DNA of 64,000 nucleotides, taken from the NCBI GenBank assembly GCA_012274445.1, contig JAAROD010000007.1, positions 372,001 to 436,000 of the forward strand, read 5' to 3'. The DNA is from Sclerotiophoma versabilis. Its lineage: Eukaryota > Ascomycota > Dothideomycetes > Pleosporales > Didymellaceae. The notes under the pieces are model-generated. The model did no database searches and had not been told where the DNA came from. It was given only the letters and a program-made list of their open reading frames with translations. Below, piece after piece: positions 55,387-64,000 of the stretch. Positions within the stretch are counted from its first letter, which is position 1; every line of letters begins with the position of its first letter. The position numbers were made by a program, and so were the translations under genes.

Positions 55387-57834
55387 TTGGACGCGTTTGC
55401 AGTTGGTTTGCGAAAGATGGCTAGACATCATAGCTACGATGCTTTGGCAACCGTTCACGAGTCCCACAATGTAGCCTGCGCGAACGGGACATCAAACAAT
55501 AAATTTGGATCCAAATCCTCTGCCATGGATTCAACAGATTATTCGACGCCCGTTGCCGACTTACGGTAAGGCGGGAAGCCCGAGTTTGTTAGTGCCGATA
55601 GCTTTGATACATTCAAAACGTCAACAACCTCCACGATCAACTTCGAGAGGCTCAAGAACTTGGGCGACCGCACTCATAGGGAACATCTGCCACGATACTC
55701 ACGAGGTGCCATACGAGTGCATTTTATTGCAAAGATCGAGCCAACTCAGGTCGGCAACGGCGTTTGGCAGGATCAACTGCTGACTGACCGGTCCCTCCGG
55801 AGTATGGCAGCTCTTGTGACACTGTTTGTGACTGGTATGATAATCGTGATCGCATTCTATACCAAGGATTTTCAAGATTGAGTGAACATCAACACGACGT
55901 TGATTGGTGGAGATGTAAGGCCTTGTGAAGCTGTGACTCGAACGAAGACGGGAATGCTGTCATCAATCAACGTGTGCGCAACCGTGATCTTGGGCACGAG
56001 CAAAACATATAAGCAATTGGATACATCCAACAAAATTACAGACTTGAACTGTTTGCTCTCCAAGTTTGGTAGTTCGAGGGTTGGGACATGTTATCCGTTT
56101 AGCATAATCCAGAAACGAGAGGGTAGAAGCCGATCTTGGGCAGCGTGGGCTTTCTTCGTGTTGACAGCTACACCGGTACACTTCCTTGGTAGGCGTTTCC
56201 TTGAAACAACTGAGCAGAGACTAACTAATCAATCCAGCTGACTCGTTGATTGGTCCATCCTCCATTCAAAGTCTTCCAAGCGAAGCGTCAATTCAATGCT
56301 GCCAACGTGACCGCCGACTTCCAGGGACCGAACACTATGTATTGCAGCCAAAACTCGCTCAGTAAGTATTCATCATTGCTGCTTGCCTAGTTCCGAAAGC
56401 TGTCTACATGCTATTCGTCGACCTGTTGGCGCGAGGCAAGCGGAAGGAGCATTACCTTATCTTTGGCGATGATATTGTAGCTTCAGCATTCAATCCCGAA
56501 CTGAGGGTGCAATGGTGGGAACATAGACATGTGTTTCAAACTTTGCTGACAATCGCCAGCGAGTACATGGTCAAGGGCGCAGACAACCATCGCAGACACA
56601 ATACGCACATCTGCCATAAGCATTGTCGTAACGTCGACGGGTCGAAAACGGGCAGTTGTATGATCAATTGCTACCACGGGAGGTATGTATCTAATCTTGC
56701 CCAGACGAACTTGGCTATTGCCAGAAGTGCAAGAAGTGGTCTTTGTACAACAAGTTTCCAACGAACTCAACCCACAATTGCTACCAAGTTCAAGAAGATT
56801 TTGATCTCCAACTTGGTCAATCCTGCAGTGACGCAAATATGTCTTCTCATTTCGTGTTCTTTACTGCTCGATGTCCGATGACATACGACTCATAAAACTC
56901 TCTGGTGGTTGGGGCTGTTTCAACCGATCGTTGACCGCTGCCGCTATGGAGCCTGATTGTCTCAGCAACGAAGTGCCGTCGTTCATAATGTGGGTACACG
57001 CATATCTCCAGTGGACGTTGCTCCCAAGGGACAGCTCGAATGGTGCGCAGTTCATCTACTCGCTGTTGTATCTGATGATGATCTACAATATCACCTTGGT
57101 CAGCTGGGTATGTGTATGAATTGCCACAGGCTGCATGTTTGTTGAAAAGAGATAGGAGTGGGACTGGGGCAAACTTGAGTATGGACGCAAACGCCTTCGA
57201 ACTACCATCGTGGCCGGCGAGAGCTTCGCGCAAGACTACCTCTTGCAGTTGCCGAAGAAAATCATCTTCCCGAACATGGCATACATCGTCCTTACGTACT
57301 GGCTACTTGGTGAAACACTCCGGACTCAAGAAGCTGTTTGGCTCGAAGACGCTGACGGTCGTCATGTCGACCATTCCAGATACAACATAGGTGTGCCCAC
57401 TCAACGTCGTAGTCTGGTTTCTAGTGATAGCAGATTACCTATGCCGCATACCCCGTATAGACAGCGATATCTCTCAGTCTACTAATGATTGGCGTGTGCT
57501 GTTATGCCTTCACGTACGAACGTGAAGGGTTTACCCCACAGGTGTTCGGCAGTGTCAGAGTGCTCTGCTCTGCAACGACAAAGCTGGGCGGCTGCCCTCT
57601 GACGGAATCCAATGGGGCGACTTGGGAGAGGGAAAGCAATTTCGGCATGCCGGGCTTGCAGCTGAGCAAGCCATGAAGATTGTGCTGAACGCACTTTACG
57701 CCGGGAGGGATACGGACAATAAGGAAGATGAGATCAACGGAGACAAGCTCGAAGGACGGGCGTCGCTGGAAGCCAGACGGAAAACCAGACGGCCAACGGA
57801 AAACTCACAGGGAGCTGACCGCTGTATCTGAGTC
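55387..57834 (+). pseudogene. Block of degenerate coding fragments, identity unknown
   Basis: Several plus-strand pieces look like former coding sequence but do not join into one gene. At 55440-55881 one frame, broken by one TAA, reads 'STINFERLKNLGDRTHREHL' and then a membrane-like 'AALVTLFVTGMIIVIAFYT'. At 56270-56350 comes 'AANVTADFQGPNTMYCSQN', followed by a possible GTAAGT intron. At 56408-56640: 'EHYLIFGDDIVASAFNPELR'. At 56700-56830 a Cys-rich piece reads 'CPDELGYCQKCKKWSLYNKF'. At 57156-57400: 'AQDYLLQLPKKIIFPNMAYI'. At 57580-57720: 'FRHAGLAAEQAMKIVLNALY'. The pieces may come from more than one gene. No transposase or reverse-transcriptase motif was seen. Confidence 0.4.
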
Positions 57835-58528
57835 ACATCGTGGAGAGGGATCCTCTTCTCCGCGATTGCGGAGATGAACTCGTACATCGACCCGCGACCC
57901 ACTGTGGTACCGGAGTAAACCTAGGCTCAATTGAATAGTTTGCTGCAAGTTGTGCAGCACTTTGCGAGACGGTTCTTGATGCCTCATTAGTACGGCATTG
58001 GACGACAGGCTCTCTGACCACAAGGTATTGCCAATTAGCAAGGATCGAGACCAGTAACTGAGCAACTGCTATCTTGAGATTATCACCGGTCGTGTCTGAT
58101 GGCTTGCTTGGTCATTCGGAATACCATAAGCACGCATGCGTGATTCGGAGTTCATGATTGCCAACCAAACACGGCGATCTCAAGCGATGGCGATGGCGGG
58201 CTGCGTTCTAAGTGGTCAGTTAGAGGACCCGCTGAATAATGTCCGCGACGCCCTTTTCCTGCGCCCTACCGCCAGTTTTGGGAACTTGTCGTTCCAACAC
58301 GTTTTTGACGCGCAAACAACACCATGTTCTATCATCTGTCGGCGCATGTGCTAGCTGGGTCACTGAGCACCGTGCAGTCCACAATTGCAACACGATGATG
58401 AAAAATTTGCTCATCGGCTCTTTCCGATGGTTGGTGCTGTTGAAACTCGATTTTATCGAGTCTAACATCTAAAGGTATAGTAAGCAAATCTCTGCAAGCA
58501 AGCCAATGACACGTCTACTCCACTCAGT
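57835..58528. other. Intergenic region
   Basis: Nothing recognised on either strand. Confidence 0.45.
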
Positions 58529-58619
58529 CGTGTATACTTAACATACACTGTTTGTGACATCCAAGCTATTACTCAGCGGCACAGATCTTTGACAGTGTAA
58601 GGAAGGTTGAGGCTGAACG
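58529..58619. repeat. Hairpin repeat, copy 1
   Basis: CGTGTATACTTAACATACAC at the left, and about 40 nt later GACAGTGTAAGGAAGGTTGAG on the right, whose reverse complement imperfectly matches the left arm (shared core ACACTGT/ACAGTGT). The same two arms recur in copy 2. Confidence 0.7.
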
Positions 58620-58727
58620 ACACTTCCAAGGATTAGGGTATGATCATAGAGCGATATTGTTATCACTTGGCTGTGGAGGCTAGATTGCACGGTAATTGGG
58701 ATCCCGAGATGAGAATATGTGTCGCGC

Positions 58728-58805
58728 CGTGTATACTTAACATACACTGTCGAGCTGATTGCTAGCCTTGAAGTTGCGACAGTGTATGGTAAGTTGAGGC
58801 TGAAT
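58728..58805. repeat. Hairpin repeat, copy 2
   Basis: The left arm (58728-58750) is identical to copy 1 over 23 nt. The right arm GACAGTGTATGGTAAG at 58778-58793 is the reverse complement of CTTAACATACACTGTC (58736-58751) with one mismatch, and continues as GTTGAGGCTGAA as in copy 1. The copies are 199 bp apart. The element resembles a small MITE-like hairpin, though no target-site duplication was established. Confidence 0.7.
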
Positions 58806-59390
58806 GCGGCACGAGGAACGTCACGACGCTGGGTCTCCACCTTGGCCATGCAAGCTAGCAATTGGGTCCAGACAACACTTCGTACCCGTTTCGAGTTTTT
58901 CGCCATAGGCGACAACAAAGAACGCGGTTCCTTGTGAATGATTCGAAGGACGCGCAGCAGAATGGTGAACTCCGATCCTAGCCTCTCCTGCCATTGGCTG
59001 CAGTTCGATGTAGGGCGTAGTGGATGAGTCCTCGTGTCGTCTTTACCCGCGTGTCGGCCAAGCCACCAGCTCTCCGCGCTCCTTGCGCCTGCACCCTGCA
59101 GCTATCCATTGACAAGCCATCTACAGACAGATGACTCGGCAAGGATGTGGTCGAGATGTATAAGATCATCGTCACCCCATGCGTTTGCAGCCTCAGACCA
59201 CCAAACCCACACAACACTACCAGGAACAGACGAGTCAGATCTTTTCCTGTTCCACACAGCTAGCTAGAGTTTACTCCGCATTCATAAGCTTATTTCCTTG
59301 GCTTCGGTCCCCACCATCTTGTGCAACATCTCTTCTTATCTTCGTTCATCTAGCAGTCGCTAGCTTTGAGGCGCGCAAGATACCTTCAAG
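58806..59390. other. Intergenic region
   Basis: Promoter and leader of the arrestin-like gene. No gene seen. Confidence 0.5.
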
Positions 59391-61076
59391 ATGCCATCCT
59401 CCTCGGGCGCGTCGATCAGGTCAACCTGCCGCACTCACCCAATGTCCAGCCTAGGAAACCAAATTGGCAGCAGGGTCCGAACACTCACAAATATAGGCCA
59501 GCCAAACATCGAGTTCATCATGAACGATAGCGATGGGCCACGCCACGTCATTCCAAGCTATTCGACTATGGACACCATCTCGGGTTATGTCGTTATCACT
59601 GCACCGACCGACACTCGGTTTGAGGACATTGACATTGCCTTCATTGGTGAGTGAAGACATATGTCATCTGCACGTGTTGGCTCAGCCACACCTCAAGGTT
59701 GATGAGAGCTAACATAGGTAACAGGCACAAGTCACACTTTCGTCGACAGAGTCACCACAACACCCTCAATGACAGGACGATCGGAGAGCACTCACAGGTT
59801 TCTTACATTGCGGCAACCGGTCGACGAATCTTGCTTCCCATCACCAAGGATTTTCGAGGCTGGCAAAACATACAAGTTCCCGTTCACCTTCAACATCCCG
59901 GAAAGGCTGCTCCCCAAGGCGTGCACGCACGATGTAGTAGCAGACCAGGTTCGCGACCAACATCTGATGCTCCCACCAAGTTTCGGCGATCCAGACCTAT
60001 CTGGGTTTGGAAGCACTTTGCTTGATGATCTTGCGCCAGACATGTCGAGGATTACTTACGGGGTGAAGGTCCGAGTTGCTCAGCGAGGCCTTTCAGACAA
60101 TCTTGTCCACATCCTTGCAGAGCGGTTAAAAAAGGTCCGCGTGAAGCCCGCGTTTGAAGAGCAAGCTCCTCTCAACATTGACAGCAACGACGAGTACAGG
60201 CCCAAGCAAGAGAAGACCATCAAAAAGGGGCTGTTTAAGGGCAAGCTTGGCACACTGACAGCTCGGACCATGCAACCAAGACCTTTCAATATCCCGGGGG
60301 CTCGCACTTCCAACAACAAACCAATCACTACGGTAGCTAAGTTGGTACTACGCTTTGATCCGGCGGAGGAAGGGGCACAGCCGCCAGCTCTGAGCTCGTT
60401 GCACACCAAGCTCAGAGTATCTACCTTCTACGCCACAACACCCAGGCAAAACCTGCCCAGCCGAACACACCTGGCTTTTGACATGTCACAGGGCGTCTAT
60501 GCCGAGAATGTGGCGCTGAACAGCTTATGCATTACCAAGGCCAAGTGGGAGAAGCACACTGCAGCATCTAACCCCGCACCTGAATGCCTTGAACGCCGCG
60601 ACTCGGGCATCTCGGACTGCACCACCGCAAGCGACTCTGCGAATGCTTTCGCAACCGGCATTCTCGCACCGTCTAGCAATTACAAGAACGGCGCTTTTTA
60701 CACAACACAGATCTTGGTTCCGGTCACTTTGACTGAGAAGAAGAACTTTATCCCTACTTTCCACTCCTGCCTCATGTCGCGCACGTACACATTGGGGCTG
60801 CAGTTTGCACCCCAGGGAGGATCGAACATTAGCCTTAAGGTTCCGGTTCAGATCTGTGCTGACGGCAGCGACACCGGTATCGAGAACGCACGAGCGCGCA
60901 GCGTCGAGGCTGTCATGTACAGGGAGGCTGCAGACATGTTCACACCCAGGAGTATTGCACCGCCCAGCTTCGACGGCAGCACGAGCAACGCGCAGGCGAG
61001 AGATGAGCTACCACCCGACTATGCGGCTTTTGCGCCTCTGCCCAGGATGACGATGAGGGCAAGGGCTTCGATTTGA
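59391..61076 (+). CDS. Arrestin-like protein
   Basis: Two exons, 59391-59646 and 59725-61076 (78-nt intron, phase 1), giving 535 residues. After a Ser/Thr-rich start, the arrestin-N beta-sandwich is recognisable: 'NIEFIMNDSDGPRHVIPSYS', 'DTISGYVVITAPTDTRFEDI', 'FIG' spliced to 'TSHTFVDRV', then 'FEAGKTYKFPFTFNIPERLL' (the typical xxYxFPFxFxIPxxLP) and 'DDLAPDMSRITYGVKVRV'. The later part has a second sandwich-like stretch ending 'YTLGLQFAPQGG' and 'SLKVPVQICAD'. The C-terminus carries 'DELPPDYAAFAPLP', a PPxY-type motif (PPDY) that could recruit an Rsp5/Nedd4 ubiquitin ligase. Fungal arrestins of this kind direct membrane transporters or receptors to endocytosis, and this one probably acts at the plasma membrane/endosome. 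Confidence 0.88.
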
Positions 61077-63078
61077 GCCATAGGGGAGGCTGGGCCTTCT
61101 TGCGATTAGATCATTTCCTTGAGTACCATGATTTCGATACCCTATTAGTTTCTCGAGTTTTGGCGTTGATTATGAGGACTGGTTGGCGAAAAATCGGCGT
61201 TGACACATGTTCACTAGATTGTTGTAGCAATCGCTTGCAGACGTGTTTTCTTTAGATTGCTGGATACCCATGCCGTATTGTCTGTAGTACCATAATATGC
61301 ACCAACAATGAAGGAACTACTTGACCAAAGCGACATTTGCTTATGCAGTTGATGCGTGCCAGGTCTGAAGCTGCTAAATGAGGGCGCACTTGCCTTCAAA
61401 GCCGTTGGTCCGAAAGTGGCGAACGAATGCTCATTCTAAAGCCTCCACGCCTCTGTCTCTTCATCTTCATTACTTCACATCAATCAACATCATGCTACAC
61501 CATAGTGATCTACTTATAAGAGCTAAGCCAGTGTCTGATGAAAATGAAATGATACCTGCGACCGTTGTTGTGTTGCAGGCTATGCCAACCCGTGACACGC
61601 CGGCCAAACGCTAACCTTTGAAGAAGGCTTACAATGCTCGTGTAGCACAGTGGTTGACAGCCGTGGAGTAGTGGCTGACAATGAAAGATGCAACAGCTGA
61701 CAGGTAGCGAAGTTGTGTCCGACAAGCTGAGAACTACTCGCTTCTGTTCGCCGTTAATGATTTGTGGCGTCCGTCCTAAGCAGAAAGCGTATTCAGGGTT
61801 GATTGAATCCTATCGCATCTTCTCAGCCTTGCCCTTGACATGATCATTATTGCTGAAGAACTGCTAGATGGCTGCCTGCACGAAGTAGGGTGGCCAAGGA
61901 GGACATCGACAAGGCGATAGGATCCCTCAGTACACAAATGACCTGTGAATAACACCACACATGGCTTGGAACCAGTGTTGCTATTGCCAAATCTATACTG
62001 CTGCAGTAGTGCACCTGATGCCAAGTATACCCTCAAGTCTGCCGTTTACTAGACTGCTCTTGCAGCCATATGCAGAGGGGAGTTACTGATTAAAAAGTTG
62101 GTGCGCTACATCCTAGAGTGTTGTGTTGATGCTGATGACCTCAAGCTGGGTGCCCCACCTCCACGCGCGTATCCTGTCTGTTAAAACCAATACAGATAAC
62201 GCGCACATTCTCTCCGTATCAAAGCTTTCAAAACAAGCTATCAAAGGCTAGATTCTGGTGTGTGGCGGAGATGTTGGGTGTGTGGAACTGGGGGTGGTAA
62301 AATGTTCTCTTCGGTTCAAACTTCCGACTCGAGGGGATCTTATCGTCACCTGTACTAACAACGGCCCCGCTTTGATCGACAGCGAAGGACGAATTTGGGG
62401 CTGGTGCATTTGAGACAACACCGATGGAGCTCCGCCATTCCAACTTACAACACTCTGCGTATCTCGCAAAATCGTCGCGTAAATGGTACACGGTGGTGCT
62501 CGCGCATTACAGGACTCAAGCGTAAGCGTTGATGGCGTCGGGTCGCGCAGTGTGCTACAAAGAGAGGGGGATCCAGTCTTGGACAGGATAGGTGCAGACG
62601 TGATGTGATGGATCTTCCCCGCGTCACAAGATCACAAACCTTGAATCGGCTACGCCAAACTTTGAGAGCTATTCGCTTAGCCAACCGAAGTACGACTTGA
62701 GAGGTCCTGTAAGCTTGCTGTGCCCGGAAAGGGCCGTCTTGGTTCAATCGAGCTGCACGCCGCTAGTCTTGGTCATTGTATCATATGAACATGTCGTTAT
62801 CCCCAGGTGCTGAGCAATTTCGCATCTTGCTTTTGCTCTTCCAGTATATGTGAGCACAACCACGGGCACAACACGCGGTTGAGGATCTTTGAATTGCTCA
62901 CAGCAGTCACCGCAGCACCTGTACATGGGAGTAGCGCATGCCTCTGGGATAATTGCGACTCCTGCTATATGCACGAAGCTCGAAATATCAACTTCGGAAA
63001 TTCACAAATCTGCGTAAATAACCCCGCCTGAAGCACACGACACATACGGCGATAGTTGCGACTCGAGCCTACGTCAAG
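61077..63078. other. Intergenic region, 2 kb
   Basis: No gene supported. Short frames (for example 62228-62491 and 62445-62747, minus) have no domain or splice continuity. No tRNA or transposon motif recognised. Confidence 0.5.
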
Positions 63079-63761
63079 ATGTCTGGAGATCCGGATATCG
63101 CACGGAACCCAAACGGTAATACCATTGTCATCGCCATCATAGTACCCGCCTGTTTCGTTGTTCTGCTCATAACGCTACTCATTCTGTAAGGCCCTGTACT
63201 ACCTAACCTTCGATCTGTCACTAACTATTGCGAGAAGACACCGCCACAGAACATATCTCGTACCACGACTCGGTCATGATGTTGAAGCGGCACGGAAAGA
63301 GGAGCGCATGCAAAAGCGGCGAGAGGAGCTTGAGAGCATTATCAAGACTCAACACTTCTATGACTGGCTAGGTACACAGAAAGAAAAGCACCCTGATTCA
63401 CTTCTGGTAACAGATCCAGTCTGGTAAGTGTCTTGGTGTGAGTCTAGGTAGCTATAGACTAACCCTGTCGCAGTGCGATCTGTCTCGAAGAATTCGACAA
63501 AGATGCGCAAATAAGGGGCCTCCGATGCTCGCATGCATTCCACGCCCATTGTCTCGACGAGTGGTTTGCTCGCTACAATGAGTTCTGCCCTCTTTGTCAC
63601 CGAACTATCATACCAGGCAAAAGGCCTATGAGAGCCAAAATGATAGAGCGGCCGCGACCGTTACCTATCGCTTTCATGGTATGAGACCTCTGTTCAATGT
63701 TCGTATGTACAACAAGCGACAGAACTGATTCACTAATGCCTATTAGGGACATGTCGTCTGA
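63079..63761 (+). CDS. Membrane-anchored RING-H2 E3 ubiquitin ligase
   Basis: Four exons: 63079-63185, 63250-63423, 63474-63678 and 63747-63761 (phases 2, 2, 0), giving 166 residues. A short lumenal N-terminus is followed by one membrane helix ('IVIAIIVPACFVVLLITLLI'), a basic/charged linker ('KEERMQKRREELESIIKTQ') and a RING-H2 finger. The ligands are in order: C (made across intron 2) and C in 'CAICLEEF', C-x-H-x2-H-x2-C in 'CSHAFHAHC', and C-x2-C in 'CPLC'. The order C3H2C3 with W in 'DEWF' is that of E2-binding RING-H2 proteins (ATL/RNF-like). It would ubiquitinate membrane or endosomal proteins. The last exon codes only GHVV and a stop. A longer reading past intron 3 would end at a TGA soon after, so the C-terminus is slightly uncertain. 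Confidence 0.85.
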
Positions 63762-64000
63762 AACTCCACCTCATGCGTCGCAGACACATACTGTGGCTTG
63801 AATCTGGACCCTTGGCATGGAAGTCCGCGAGAGTCGACAATTCAAGTAGCACCCAAACGAACACTTGAGAGTGGTCTGCCCTAGAGCCCAGAACCGATGG
63901 CCGCCAACAAGCACCCCTCGGAAAAACTTCATGTCTGATCGCGCAACGTAAACTTGAGGCTGTCTATCAGGCCATCACTGACAATGGCGCCATGACATGA

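Noticed and set aside
54941..58805. A transposable element as the source of the relic block
   Set aside because: I saw no transposase, integrase or reverse-transcriptase motifs and no long terminal repeats. Only the short hairpin repeat remains as weak evidence.

Overview
The window is nuclear DNA of a filamentous ascomycete. The genes carry many short introns (about 48-120 nt, GT...AG, with CTNAC/CTAAT-type branch sites). Families typical of Pezizomycotina are present: a Zn2Cys6 regulator, GH31, a tannase-type esterase, an EsdC-like protein and UPF0658. Gene style and protein content suggest Dothideomycetes (Pleosporales-like), but that is an inference. There are no bacterial, organellar or viral genes, and I saw no tRNA, rRNA or CRISPR array.

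Layout. 0-9.4 kb: the 3' end of a coilin-like gene, a MetE-C-like zinc methyltransferase, a tiny 2EXR-type remnant, an EsdC-like glycogen-binding protein and an Msd1/SSX2IP-like coiled-coil protein. 9.5-19 kb is accessory in character: a broken BBE/FAD oxidase, a frameshifted BTB gene, an intact four-exon seven-TM protein, a broken GMC oxidoreductase and an intact secreted feruloyl esterase/tannase. 19.2-31.9 kb: a broken unknown gene, a glycine-zipper protein, a secreted GH31 alpha-glucosidase, a single-pass membrane protein, a peroxiredoxin and a Rieske-AIF type flavoprotein. 33.5-44.5 kb is a housekeeping block: a Ser/Thr kinase, an isoprenylcysteine-methyltransferase-like membrane protein, an Mpv17/PMP22 protein, a UPF0658 Golgi membrane protein and a PP4 regulatory subunit 2. 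45.5-54.5 kb: a Zn2Cys6 factor with an apparent one-base deletion, a lipocalin-like secreted protein and two uncharacterised fungal proteins. 54.5-59 kb holds only decayed coding fragments and a duplicated hairpin repeat. 59.4-64 kb: an arrestin-like protein and a membrane RING-H2 ubiquitin ligase.

Working together. Most genes are independent, monocistronic units. The clearest possible functional group is at 9.5-19 kb, where two flavin oxidases of families that act on alcohols or phenolics (both broken) sit beside a secreted ester hydrolase that releases plant phenolics. It reads like a partly decayed plant-phenolic utilisation locus. No clearly new system was found. The most useful leads are the one-base lesion in the Zn2Cys6 gene, the relic stretches whose stops are mostly TGA (often compatible with CGA-to-TGA change), three genes whose first coding exon is only 7-14 nt, and the duplicated hairpin near 58.6 kb.
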